From positions 1-64,000 of the forward strand of contig JBMDXQ010000105.1 of assembly GCA_048594975.1 (NCBI GenBank): a stretch of 64,000 nt of DNA, read 5' to 3'. The translations under genes and the position numbers were made by a program. This document shows positions 54,846 through 63,699 of this stretch, one piece after another; the stretch's first letter is position 1, and every line of letters begins with the position of its first letter. Under the pieces are notes generated by a model. It was not told where the DNA came from, did no database searches, and saw nothing but the letters and a program-made list of their open reading frames with translations. This DNA comes from JBMDXB01 sp048594975. Its GTDB lineage: Bacteria; Acidobacteriota; Vicinamibacteria; Vicinamibacterales; 2-12-FULL-66-21.

Positions 54846-55245
54846 CCACCCGCGAGGGCGCGGCACCCGCTCACGGACGCGCGCGGCCTTCGTGATCACG
54901 ATTGGGGGCGTCAGCGCCTGCTTCTCCGTGGGCTGCTGCTGGATCCGCCGGACGACGTCCATCCCCGCGGCAACGCGGCCGAACGCGGCCGCTCCCTGGC
55001 CGTCGTCGAAGCGCATGCCGCGTAGTCGAGCGACGGCTGGCCGTTCAGGCAGATGAAGAAGTCCGACCTCGCGGAGTGGGCGGCAGGGGCGCGGGCCATC
55101 GAGCCGTATCGATCACTGGGCCGATCGTGCCGAGCGCCGCCTCGAGTCGCTCGAGCGCTTCACCGGGGTGAACCTCCGGCTCCTGCGCCGCCGACAGGGC
55201 GGCGAACAACACGAGACAGAGAGCGGTGCGGGCGAATGAGATCGT
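54846..55245 (-). pseudogene. Cyclophilin-type peptidyl-prolyl isomerase, deleted and frameshifted
   Basis: Two pieces of an exported cyclophilin remain. The first has a signal peptide (LCLVLFAALSAAQEPEVHPG) and a stretch GTIGPVIDTA but no start codon. The second reads MARAPAAHSARSDFFICLNG, QPSLDY and, after a frame change, RFDDGQGAAAFGRVAAGMDV, VRRIQQQP, which is the C-terminal half of the fold including the SDFFIC core. The central part that carries the catalytic Arg and Phe is missing. The locus lies directly upstream of the ABC exporter on the opposite strand. Confidence 0.75.
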
Positions 55246-55300
55246 CGAACGGCCACCCGATTCTATCGTCGCAAGCCGGAGGCAATGCTACGATCGAAGC

Positions 55301-56008
55301 TTGCCCACGCCCGTCTTTTCCGCGCGTGACATCATCAAGGTCTACCACATGGGCGAGGTGGACGTGCACGCGCTGCGCGGCGTCAGCCTCGACCTCTACG
55401 AATCGGAGTTCCTCGTCCTGCTCGGGCCGTCCGGCAGCGGCAAGTCCACGCTGCTGAACATCCTCGGCGGCCTCGACGTGCCGACCTCCGGCACGGTGAT
55501 CTATCGCGGGCAGGACCTGACTGCCGCCGACGAGCGCGCGCTGACGATGTACCGGCGGCGGAACGTCGGCTTCGTCTTCCAGTTCTACAACCTGATCCCC
55601 AGCCTCACCGCGCGCGAGAACGTCGCGCTCGTCACCGACATCGTCGAGCGCCCGATGGCTCCGGAGGAGGCGCTGCGCCTGGTCGACCTGCAGGAGCGGA
55701 TGGATCACTTCCCCTCGCAGCTCTCCGGCGGCGAGCAGCAGCGCATCGCGATCGCGCGGGCGGTGGCGAAGCGGCCGGACGTGCTCCTGTGCGACGTGCC
55801 GACCGGGGCGCTCGACATCGCCACCGGCATCCTCGTGCTCGACGCGATCGCGCAGGTGAACCGCGAGCTGGGGACGACGACGGCGGTGATCACGCACAAC
55901 TCCGCGGTGGCGGCGATGGCCGATCGCGTCGTCTCGCTCTCCGACGGCCGCATCGTCAACGAGCGGCGCAACGAGCGAAAGGCGCCCGCCTCGGAGCTGC
56001 AATGGTAG
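55301..56008 (+). CDS. ABC transporter ATP-binding subunit (MacB/LolD-type), Walker B Glu replaced
   Basis: A 235-residue nucleotide-binding subunit. Walker A is GPSGSGKST, the signature is LSGGEQQR and the H-loop histidine is in VITHNSA. Walker B, however, reads VLLCDVPTGALD: D165 is followed by V166 instead of the catalytic glutamate. It energises the FtsX-type permease encoded next, whose start overlaps this gene by seven bases. The start is uncertain: a TTG at 55301 gives the usual length, while an ATG at 55226 would add 25 residues that overlap the cyclophilin remnant; neither has a well-spaced ribosome site. Confidence 0.88.
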   Translation: MPTPVFSARDIIKVYHMGEVDVHALRGVSLDLYESEFLVLLGPSGSGKSTLLNILGGLDVPTSGTVIYRGQDLTAADERALTMYRRRNVGFVFQFYNLIPSLTARENVALVTDIVERPMAPEEALRLVDLQERMDHFPSQLSGGEQQRIAIARAVAKRPDVLLCDVPTGALDIATGILVLDAIAQVNRELGTTTAVITHNSAVAAMADRVVSLSDGRIVNERRNERKAPASELQW

Positions 56009-58368
56009 TGCGCCCGCTCGACCGCAAGCTGCTGCGCGACCTGTGGACGCTCAAGGGACAGGCGCTCGCCATCAGCCTCGTCATCGGCGCCGGCGTGGCG
56101 ATGTTCGTGATGTACCTCAGTACGTTCGCGTCGCTGAGGCTGACGCAGCAGACCTACTACGACCGCTACCGGTTCGCGCACGTGTTCGCCGGGCTGACGC
56201 GGGCGCCGCTGACGCTGCGCGAGCGCGCCGCCGAGATCCCCGGCGTCGCGCGGGTCGAGGCGCGGGTGGTCGTCGACGTCACCATCGACGTGCCGGCGAT
56301 GACCGAACCGGCCAGCGGACGGCTGATCGGCATCGACATCCCGCACCAGCCGATGCTGAACGACGTGTTCCTGCGCCGCGGCCGCTTCCCGGCGCCAGGC
56401 CGCGCCGAGGAAGTGCTGGTCAGCGAAGCGTTCGCGCTCGCCCGCGAACTCGAGCCGGGCGCCAGCGTCGGCGCGATCATCAACGGCCGCCGGCGCGAGC
56501 TGGAGATCGTCGGCATCGCGCTGTCGCCGGAGTACACCTACAGCATCCGGCCGGGCGAGCTGCTGCCCGACGACGCGCGGTTCGGGGTGTTCTGGATGCA
56601 CGGCCGCAGCCTGGCGGCGGCCTTCGACATGGAGGGCGGGTTCAACAACCTCTCCCTCACGCTGCTACCGGGTGCCTCGGAGGCGGACGTCATCGCCCGG
56701 CTCGATCGGATGATCGAGCCGTACGGCGGTGCCGGCGCGATCCCCCGGGCGCTGCAGACGTCGCACTGGTACCTGGACAACGAGCTGAAGCAGCTGCAGA
56801 CCGTCGGGCTGATCCTGCCCTTCGTGTTCCTGTTCGTCGCGGCGTTCCTGCTGAACGTGGTGCTCACGCGCATCGTGTCGGTCCAGCGGGAGCAGATCGC
56901 GGCGCTGAAGGCGCTGGGCTATACCAACCTCGAGCTCGCCTGGCACTACACGAAGTTGAGCCTGGTCGTCGGCGCGGCCGGCGCGGTGATCGGCGCGCTC
57001 GGCGGCGCCACGCTCGGCTCGGGGATGATCGAGATCTACAACGAGTTCTTCAGGTTCCCGACGCTGTCCTACGTGCTGCCGCCGGCGGTGGTCGCCGGCG
57101 GGGTGGTCGTGAGCTTCGTCGCCGCGACGCTGGGCGCGCTGCACGCGGTCATGCTCGCGGTGCGGCTGCCGCCGGCGGAGGCGATGCGGCCGGAGCCGCC
57201 GGCGCAGTATCGCCGGAGCTGGCTCGAGCGCGGCGCCGTCGGCCGGATGCTGCCGGCGCCGGTGCGGATGATCCTCCGCAACGTCGGGCGGCATCCGATC
57301 CGGACGGCGACGTCGGTGATCGGCATTGCCGCCTCGGTCTCGATGCTGATCCTCGGGACCTTCTCGCTCGATTCGCTGGACGTGCTGCTCGACCAGCAGT
57401 TCTTCGTGATCCAGCGGCAGGACGTGACGGTGACGTTCGTGCTGCCGCGCGCTGCCGGCGCGCTGCACGAGGTGGAGCACCTGCCGGGTGTCATCGACGC
57501 CGAGCCGGTTCGCGCCGTGCCCGCGCGCCTCCGCGCCGCGCATCGCTCGCGCATCGTCGCGATCAGCGGGCTGGTCGCTGAACCGGAACTCAACCGCGTC
57601 GTCGACGTGACCGGAGCGGCGCTGCGGCTGCCCCCCGACGGGCTGGTCCTGTCACAGAAGCTCGCGGAGGTGCTCGGCGCCAAGACCGGCGACATCCTGG
57701 TCGTGGAAGTGCTCGACGGGCGCCGGCCGGTGCGGCGCATGCCGATCGTCGGCATGGTCGAGGAGTACATGGGCATGGCGGCATACATGGAGATCGGCGC
57801 GCTCACCACTATGGTCGGCGAACTGTCGATCACCGGCGCGCATCTCCGCGTCGATCCGGCGCTGGCCCCGGCGCTCTACGAGCGCCTGAAGACCGTGCCG
57901 GCGGTCGCGGGGGTGACGCTGAAGCGCGCCGCGATCGAGAGCTTCCAGAGCACGCTGCAGGAAACCTTCTACGTGATGATCTTCTTCAACCTGCTGTTCT
58001 CGGGCGTGATCGCGTTCGGCGTGGTGTACAACGCCGCGCGCGTGGCGCTCTCCGAGCGCAGCCGCGAGCTGGCGAGCCTGCGCGTCCTCGGCTTCACGCG
58101 TGGCGAGATCTCGTTCATCCTGCTCGGCGAGCTCGCGCTGGTGACGTGGATGGCAATCCCGATCGGGCTGCTCCTGGGGTACGTCTTCGCCGGCCTGCTG
58201 GTGATGGTGCTCGATACCGAGCTGTATCGGTTTCCGCTGGTGATCACGCTGCGCACCTACGCCTACGCCGCCACGGCGGTGGTCGTTGCGGCCACGCTCT
58301 CCGGCCTGGCGGTGCGCCGGAGGCTGGATCACCTGGATCTCGTGGCGGTGCTGAAGACGAGGGAGTAG
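56002..58368 (+). CDS. Double-FtsX ABC transporter permease
   Basis: A 788-residue inner-membrane protein. It has a first helix (LAISLVIGAGVAMFVMYLS), a periplasmic domain of about 230 residues, an FtsX module (LILPFVFLFVAAFLLNVVLT onward), a second N-terminal helix (SVIGIAASVSMLILGTFSL), a second periplasmic domain and a last FtsX module with RVLGFTRGEISFILL. It overlaps the ATPase gene by seven bases. The HlyD-type adaptor follows on the same strand after 99 bases. Together they form a tripartite exporter that would move a lipid, peptide or small molecule out of the envelope; the cargo is unknown. Confidence 0.92.
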   Translation: MVVRPLDRKLLRDLWTLKGQALAISLVIGAGVAMFVMYLSTFASLRLTQQTYYDRYRFAHVFAGLTRAPLTLRERAAEIPGVARVEARVVVDVTIDVPAMTEPASGRLIGIDIPHQPMLNDVFLRRGRFPAPGRAEEVLVSEAFALARELEPGASVGAIINGRRRELEIVGIALSPEYTYSIRPGELLPDDARFGVFWMHGRSLAAAFDMEGGFNNLSLTLLPGASEADVIARLDRMIEPYGGAGAIPRALQTSHWYLDNELKQLQTVGLILPFVFLFVAAFLLNVVLTRIVSVQREQIAALKALGYTNLELAWHYTKLSLVVGAAGAVIGALGGATLGSGMIEIYNEFFRFPTLSYVLPPAVVAGGVVVSFVAATLGALHAVMLAVRLPPAEAMRPEPPAQYRRSWLERGAVGRMLPAPVRMILRNVGRHPIRTATSVIGIAASVSMLILGTFSLDSLDVLLDQQFFVIQRQDVTVTFVLPRAAGALHEVEHLPGVIDAEPVRAVPARLRAAHRSRIVAISGLVAEPELNRVVDVTGAALRLPPDGLVLSQKLAEVLGAKTGDILVVEVLDGRRPVRRMPIVGMVEEYMGMAAYMEIGALTTMVGELSITGAHLRVDPALAPALYERLKTVPAVAGVTLKRAAIESFQSTLQETFYVMIFFNLLFSGVIAFGVVYNAARVALSERSRELASLRVLGFTRGEISFILLGELALVTWMAIPIGLLLGYVFAGLLVMVLDTELYRFPLVITLRTYAYAATAVVVAATLSGLAVRRRLDHLDLVAVLKTRE

Positions 58369-58467
58369 TGGTGTCACGTGTGACCTGCGACGAGCCGAAA
58401 TGCGACGGGCTGACGTGGACGAGCGGCGTCACACGGATGCGTGCGCGCCTGCCGGTGTGAGTGAGTG

Positions 58468-59652
58468 ATGCGGAGACGGTGGATCCAGATAGCGGGGGTC
58501 GTCGCGGTCGTGGCCGCCGTCGGCTACTGGGCGTTCAGGCCGGCGCCGGTCGCCGCCGATTTCGCGACTGCGGAACGCGGCCATCTCCAGGTGACGGTGG
58601 ACGAAGAGGGCCAGACGCGGGTGCGCGACCGCTATGTCGTATCTGCGCCGCTGCCGGGGCGCATGCGTCGCATCGAGCTCGAGCCAGGGGACCCGGTCGT
58701 CGCCGGCAAGACCATGCTGTCGCGGTTCGTTCCGAGCGATCCCGCGCTGCTCGACGTGCGGACGCGCGCCGAGCTCGAGGCGCGGGCGCGCGCGGCGGAA
58801 TCGGCCGTCGGCGGCGCCCGCGCGGAGCGCGAGCGCGTGGAGACCGAGCTGACGTTCGCGCGCTCCGAGCTGAAGCGGCTCGAGGCGCTGGTCGAGGAAC
58901 GCGTGATCGCGCCGCGCGAGCTCGAGGCGGCCGAGCGGCAGGAGCAGTCGCTGGAGCGCGCGCGCCAGTCCGCCGACTTCGCGGCGCGGGCCGCGCAGCA
59001 CCAGCTCGAGGTCGCGCGTGCCAGCCTGCTGCAGTCTCGCGGCGGGAAGGGAGCGGTCATCCCGCTCTACTCGCCGGTGAACGGCGTCGTGCTGCGGCTG
59101 CTGCAGGAGAGCGAGACGGTGGTGCCGACCGGACAGCCGCTCATCGAGGTGGGCGATCTGACCGATCTCGAGATCGTGTCCGACTTCCTTTCGAGCGCCG
59201 CCGTGAAGGTGAAGGCGGGACAGCCGGTGCTGATCGAGCAGTGGGGCGGCGACGGCGCGCTGCGCGGGCGGGTGCGCCGCGTCGAGCCGTCGGGGTTCAC
59301 GAAAATCTCGGCGCTCGGCGTCGAGGAGCAGCGCGTCAACGTCATCGTGGACTTCGACGAGCCGCGCGAGAAGTGGCAGTCGATTGGCGACGGCTACCGC
59401 GTCGAGCTGCGCATCATCGTCTGGCAGAAGGACGATGTGCTGAAGGTGCCGACGAGCAGCCTGTTCCGCCACGAAGGGACATGGGCGGTGTACCGCCTGG
59501 ATGGCGACCTGGCGGTGCGGCAGCCGGTGGAGATCGGCCAGCGCAGCGGCCTCGAGGCAGAGGTGACCGCGGGTCTCGAGGCGGGGCAGCGCATCATCGT
59601 GTACCCCAGCGACGCCATCACGGACGGGATCAAGATTCGGTCGCGCTCGTAG
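58468..59652 (+). CDS. HlyD/MacA-type periplasmic adaptor protein
   Basis: A 394-residue membrane fusion protein. An N-terminal anchor (AGVVAVVAAVGYWAF) is followed by the first half of a lipoyl domain (YVVSAPLPGRMRRIELEPGD), a long coiled-coil hairpin about residues 95-190 (rich in ARAAESAV and ERVETELTFARSELKRLE), the second lipoyl half (LYSPVNGVVLRLLQESETVV) and a beta-barrel domain. It links the permease to an outer-membrane channel, none of which is encoded here. ATG 58468 is used; a GTG three bases upstream is equally possible. Confidence 0.92.
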   Translation: MRRRWIQIAGVVAVVAAVGYWAFRPAPVAADFATAERGHLQVTVDEEGQTRVRDRYVVSAPLPGRMRRIELEPGDPVVAGKTMLSRFVPSDPALLDVRTRAELEARARAAESAVGGARAERERVETELTFARSELKRLEALVEERVIAPRELEAAERQEQSLERARQSADFAARAAQHQLEVARASLLQSRGGKGAVIPLYSPVNGVVLRLLQESETVVPTGQPLIEVGDLTDLEIVSDFLSSAAVKVKAGQPVLIEQWGGDGALRGRVRRVEPSGFTKISALGVEEQRVNVIVDFDEPREKWQSIGDGYRVELRIIVWQKDDVLKVPTSSLFRHEGTWAVYRLDGDLAVRQPVEIGQRSGLEAEVTAGLEAGQRIIVYPSDAITDGIKIRSRS

Positions 59653-59656
59653 AACT

Positions 59657-60255
59657 CGCGACAGGTACCTGCTCGGGTACGCGCCGGCGAATCCGGCGAT
59701 GGACGGGAAGTTCAGGAACGTCGTGGTCAAGGTCACCGGGCGGGCGTGCGCGTGATGCACCGCCAGGGCTCCTACGCGTCGGAGCAGTGGGTGCCCCTCG
59801 ATCGGCGGCCGTTCATCACCTCCAGCCGCCCATCCATGCGGCGGGCCGGCTCGACGGGGTCCTCGATCACATCAAGGTGACGATGGGCCCCCATCATCTC
59901 GCGACGGTCACTGGCGGTCGACGTGACGTGCGACGTCTCCCGGGTGGCGTTCGAACGCCGCGGAGATCGTCAGGTAGCCAGGTTGGACCTGACCGTGTTC
60001 TGCGGCGACGGGAGTGAGCGGCTCGTCGGCGAAGCGTGGAAGCAGGTGGACCTGAACCTGACGGCGTCCGGCTACGAACGGGTGCTGAAGGAGGGGATGA
60101 CCGTACGCGTCGACGTCAGCGTCACGTCGCGCGCGCAATACGCGAGGGTGGTCGTTTACGACTTCGCGTCCGGTTTGACCGGCACGGCAGTCGTCAGGGT
60201 CCCGTTGAAGGACGCCTATACGTCGCCTTCGACGAGGGCCGAGGGCAGAGGGTGA
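59657..60255 (+). pseudogene. C-terminal remnant of a VWFA-domain protein
   Basis: Five bases after the adaptor gene the frame reads RDRYLLGYAPANPAMDGKFR, NVVVKVTG, then, after a frame change, VRVMHRQGSY; this is the last strand region of the VWFA-related domain common in Acidobacteriota. From about 59923 a further open frame gives VAFERRGDRQVARLDLTVFC, then GEAWKQVDLNLTASGYERVL and YARVVVYDFASGLTG, which matches the beta-sandwich C-terminal domain of the same proteins. The N-terminal von Willebrand A core with its metal site is absent and the frame is broken, so the whole 0.6 kb is a pseudogene. A short part might still be translated from an internal start. Confidence 0.65.
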
Positions 60256-60268
60256 CGCGACGCCGGCG

Positions 60269-61135
60269 TCAGGCTGTCGGCCACACGCCGCGGGTGGGCA
60301 TGCTCCCGGGAACGTGGCGCAGGTCGAGCACCAGCGTCAGCTCGTGGGCGCGCCGCCACTCGTAGCTGTAGCTGGCGAGAGCACGACTGAGGCACGCTTC
60401 GGCGGCCGCGCCGTGCAGTTCGATGGCGATGTTGCGCGTGACGTCGAGCCAGCGCGGCGCATCGCGGAAGACCTCCTCTTCGGCCCCTTCAATATCCATC
60501 TTCAGGAGATCGATGGGGCCGTGGTGCCCGCTTCGCCGCAGGATCTCGACGAGCGTGAGCCCCTCGACCTCGCCGCCGTCCCACCCCTCGACGCGGAGCG
60601 CCCACGATCCCAGGCCGCGCGACGACGGGACGATGCGCAGCCTCCGGTTCTCGGACCAGATTGCGCCCTGCAGGATGGTGGTACGGTCGGAGAACGGGGC
60701 GAGGTTGTGCCGACACAGCGCGCAGTTCTCCGGGTCCGGTTCGACCGCAATCAGGCGGGCAGCCGGATAATGATGGAGCAGGTAGTAGGCGGACAGGCCG
60801 ATGTTGGCGCCGCAATCGACGATCAGCCGCACGTCCCTGAGACCCGCCACGGGAAGGTACTCATCGTCCAGCAGCACCTGGCGCAGCACGGCCACGTCCG
60901 TGCCGGCTCGGCGGAAACTGATCGGGTGCCCATATCCGCGGGGCGTCAGCTTCAGGCGCTCCGGCGCGAACGGTTTCACCAGCGGCATCAGCGGATGCCT
61001 GGTGGACGCCTCAGCGAAGAACAGGATTGTCGCGGCCAGCAGGCCGAGGCGAGGCACGCGATGGATGTAATTGCGGAGCAGCGAGAAGGCTGCGCTGAGT
61101 TTGCCGCGTACGAACGTGATGTCGACCAGGGGCAT
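60269..61135 (-). CDS. FkbM-family SAM-dependent methyltransferase
   Basis: A 288-residue protein with the FkbM fold: motif I LIVDCGANIGLSAYYL, the ribose-binding LIAVEPDPENC, and the family block PIDLLKMDIEGAEEEVFRDA. The first 60 residues contain a hydrophobic stretch (RLGLLAATILFFAEA) that may anchor it to the membrane. FkbM-type enzymes O-methylate sugars, glycans or antibiotics, so methylation of a surface polysaccharide or lipid-linked glycan is a possibility. No glycosyltransferases are adjacent. Confidence 0.88.
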   Translation of the reverse strand: MPLVDITFVRGKLSAAFSLLRNYIHRVPRLGLLAATILFFAEASTRHPLMPLVKPFAPERLKLTPRGYGHPISFRRAGTDVAVLRQVLLDDEYLPVAGLRDVRLIVDCGANIGLSAYYLLHHYPAARLIAVEPDPENCALCRHNLAPFSDRTTILQGAIWSENRRLRIVPSSRGLGSWALRVEGWDGGEVEGLTLVEILRRSGHHGPIDLLKMDIEGAEEEVFRDAPRWLDVTRNIAIELHGAAAEACLSRALASYSYEWRRAHELTLVLDLRHVPGSMPTRGVWPTA

Positions 61136-61178
61136 CGTGCCCCGCCCCCCGATCCATCGGAACGCGGCCGGCGAAGCC

Positions 61179-61463
61179 TCAGCGCCGGACGCGGCCCGTC
61201 GATACGGTATCCCCTCGCCCGCCGAGGACCACGCGAATCATACTCGCAAGTGCGTCGCGGCAGAGCAGTACGAGGCGGGCCGAAGGAAGGTGCGAGGCGG
61301 AGGCGGCCCGGGCGGACTCGGCGGCATTCCGCTCCCGTTGCAGCTCTTTGTTGAGGCGCTCCGCAAGCGCGCCGAACGCCTCGGCCGACTTTCGGAGCGC
61401 GGCATTGTCTTCGCGAAGCCGCGTAACTTCACTGCAGCAGTCCCTCGGACACTGGCAGTGCAT
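61179..61463 (-). CDS. Small Cys-rich coiled-coil protein of unknown function
   Basis: A 94-residue protein. It begins MHCQCPRDCC with cysteines at 3, 5, 9 and 10, then a heptad-patterned helix (EVTRLREDNAALRKSAEAFG, ALAERLNKELQRERNA) and a basic end. GGAGGAGG six bases upstream fixes the ATG at 61463. The four clustered cysteines could bind a metal or form disulfides at the head of a coiled coil. I do not recognise a family; the open frame alone would be weak evidence but the ribosome site is strong. Confidence 0.6.
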   Translation of the reverse strand: MHCQCPRDCCSEVTRLREDNAALRKSAEAFGALAERLNKELQRERNAAESARAASASHLPSARLVLLCRDALASMIRVVLGGRGDTVSTGRVRR

Positions 61464-61883
61464 GTCTCGCCTCCTCCGGAAGGCAGGTGCGCCGCCCGCA
61501 AGCGCGGTCCGCCGGGGATGGCGCAGCCGCACCGCCGACCCCGCGGTGAGATGGCAGACCGGGACTCTGCTCCCGCAATTGCAGCGCCAGCAGCCGAAGA
61601 CCGTGCTGGCAGCCCCGAAGTGATGAAATGCGTGCGGGTTGCGGTTATGCGGCGTCGGCCGCGCCTGGAGGGGCAGTGTCCCGTTTTGGATCGCCGGCTG
61701 CGCTGATTGGAGATCCGCCCGGCTTCGTCGAGGGCGGTACAGATCGCGACCGCCGACGCCAAGGCGACGGGATGGCGCCCGGCCGTGCAGGCTAGACGCG
61801 GCTTGCGCCGCGCAGACCAGGATCCTGGTTTTGCCGGACGGCGTGAGGCCAGTCGGACCTGGATGTCCGTCGAAGGCCGCTGC
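61464..61883. other. Intergenic region, no gene recognised
   Basis: A 420-base gap between two leftward genes. Open frames occur on both strands but none shows a ribosome site or a recognisable family. Apart from the ribosome site for the Cys-rich protein at its left end I see nothing in it. Confidence 0.35.
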
Positions 61884-62519
61884 TTACTTCCGCGAGGATA
61901 CGTAGCTGACGCAGTCGCCCTGCTGGGAGAACGGCGTCAGGTCCTCGCGCACCAGGTTGTGCCAACCGCCGTTCTTGCAGTCGGCGGTTGTCGTCGGTTG
62001 TGCGAGGCGGGGATGAGGGTATCCGGCCCGGACCGCCCAGGCACCCGCAACGCCGTCAGCCACGTCGCGAACGTCGTACGCGAGCAACTCGTGCCATATC
62101 AGAGAGGTCTGGTTCCCCAGCCAGTACATGTTGATGCCTTCCGCGTAGAAATTCAGAAAGGGGCCGGCGTCTCCGACGACCACGTCGCCCCACACCGGGC
62201 CCCAGTGCCACCCGAGCTGCGTCAACAGAATGGATAATTCCGACGAATAGTCCAGGTCGCCGCCGCCCAGGAACAGCGGCAGGCGCCAGTCATCGAAACC
62301 GCCGAACTCGAGGTTCGCGGCCCAGAGGATTGACTCGGATTGCAGCATCCACCCGTCGTCGTCGTACCCCGAGCTACCCGCATATCGTGCGTCGCGCAGC
62401 CAGGTCAGATCCTGCACTGGGTCGTAAACCATGCCGTTGCCCAGATCGATCAACTGGGCGCTGGCGGGTGTTGCGGTTGTCAGGAGCAGCGCGCCGAGGC
62501 AGATGGCGGCTCTGAGCAT
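61884..62519 (-). CDS. Exported DUF1566-like protein with a C-terminal Cys motif
   Basis: A 211-residue protein with a clear signal peptide (AAICLGALLLTTATPASAQ). The body matches DUF1566-type domains: LGNGMVYDPVQDLTWLRDAR, the FDDWRLPLF block, MYWLGNQTS and a last AWAVRAGYPHP. The final 40 residues form a separate motif, CKNGGWHNLV ... FSQQGDCVSYV, with two cysteines likely in a disulfide. DUF1566 occurs in secreted proteins of unknown role. GGAGGT five bases upstream fixes ATG 62519. Confidence 0.8.
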   Translation of the reverse strand: MLRAAICLGALLLTTATPASAQLIDLGNGMVYDPVQDLTWLRDARYAGSSGYDDDGWMLQSESILWAANLEFGGFDDWRLPLFLGGGDLDYSSELSILLTQLGWHWGPVWGDVVVGDAGPFLNFYAEGINMYWLGNQTSLIWHELLAYDVRDVADGVAGAWAVRAGYPHPRLAQPTTTADCKNGGWHNLVREDLTPFSQQGDCVSYVSSRK

Positions 62520-62801
62520 AATGACCTCCGTGCGCGGGCGGCAGAATGCAAGCGGCAATCCCGGCCCTCGGTTCCCGGAAGATCGCCTTTCTGCAGAGAA
62601 CTTCGCCATTTCGGAGGATCTTAGCTGCCTCAGGCGCAAAAAGTCTTCCTTCATCGCGACTTTTGTCGCGGCCAGTCGAGAAGCGGATGCGAACGTCGAC
62701 GCACTTGTCTTTCGGGCGACCTTGGGAGCGGCGGTGATAGTGTCACGCAGCCAGGCGGGGTGAGGCCTGGGTCGTCGAACGAGCTCCCGGCCTGTCCTGG
62801 G

Positions 62802-63680
62802 TTACTTCGCGCTCTTCTGCGACGGCGGTTTCTCACGCCGGACGATGCCGGAATCCACCGTCTGGCCGGTCTCGGAAATGGCCTGGAAGTGCAGCTCGTC
62901 GCCGTCGATCTCCACGATCATGAACGTGTAGCCCTGGTCGAAGCCCTTCGCCGTGAGATCCGACTTCTCGATGTCGCCGCGTCGCAGCTTCGCCGCCGAC
63001 CCGGAAATGAAGTAGGCGATGCCCTTTTGCGGCTTGACCCGCTCGTAAAAGTGCTCGTGGCCGGTGAAGACCACGTTGATGCCGTGCTTGATGAAGATCG
63101 GCTCGAGTTGCTCGCGCAACACCACGTCCGAACCGTGACGCCCGCCGGAAGAGTACAGCGGGTGATGGAAGAACGCGATCTTCCAGTCGGAACCGCTCGC
63201 CGCCAGCTCCTTCTCGAGCCAGTCGAGCTGCTTTCGGTCCACATAGTTGCTGTCCAGTGCGAAGAAGCGGACACCGCCGAGCGGCGAGGGCTTGAACGAA
63301 TAGTAGCGCTCGCCGTTCATGTTGAACGGCTTGTACAGGCGCTGCTCGGGGTCATCGTGGTTCCCCAGCGCGGCGTAGAACTTCACGCCAGCGTCGAGCA
63401 GCGGCTTGTACGGCCGTTCGAACTTGTCTTCGTAATCTCCCTTGCGCTCGCTGCCGTAGAGGTTGTCGCCGAGCATGATCACGAACTCGAACGGGTAGGC
63501 CTGACGGGTGGCGGCGATGCGGTCGGCGATCTTCTTCTGCGCGCCTCCACCCGTGCCGCTGTCGCCGATGACGGCGAACTTCAGCGAGCCGTTCTTGTTG
63601 GGGAGCGTGATCTGCTGCTGGGCGTCGGTCGACGACAGCACGCCGCCCACGACCAGGATGGTCGCCATCAGCCGCCGCAT
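62802..63680 (-). CDS. Exported calcineurin-like metallophosphoesterase
   Basis: A 292-residue protein with an N-terminal signal (LMATILVVGGVLSSTDAQ). The metallophosphoesterase blocks are in order: VIGDSGTGG, MLGDNLYGS, ALGNHDDPE, FFHHPLYSS and FTGHEHFYERV, giving a complete two-metal site. The order and length resemble purple acid phosphatase/tartrate-resistant phosphatase-type enzymes. It probably releases phosphate from organic esters outside the cytoplasm. ATG 63680 is preferred because GGAGGG lies seven to eight bases upstream; an ATG 33 bases earlier lies within the upstream gene's end region. Confidence 0.9.
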   Translation of the reverse strand: MRRLMATILVVGGVLSSTDAQQQITLPNKNGSLKFAVIGDSGTGGGAQKKIADRIAATRQAYPFEFVIMLGDNLYGSERKGDYEDKFERPYKPLLDAGVKFYAALGNHDDPEQRLYKPFNMNGERYYSFKPSPLGGVRFFALDSNYVDRKQLDWLEKELAASGSDWKIAFFHHPLYSSGGRHGSDVVLREQLEPIFIKHGINVVFTGHEHFYERVKPQKGIAYFISGSAAKLRRGDIEKSDLTAKGFDQGYTFMIVEIDGDELHFQAISETGQTVDSGIVRREKPPSQKSAK

Positions 63681-63699
63681 GGAGCGTCCCTCCGTTTGT

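Noticed and set aside
58374..58387. GTGTCACGTGTGAC near-palindrome between permease and adaptor genes
   Set aside because: Imperfect, single copy and located inside a likely operon; probably chance.
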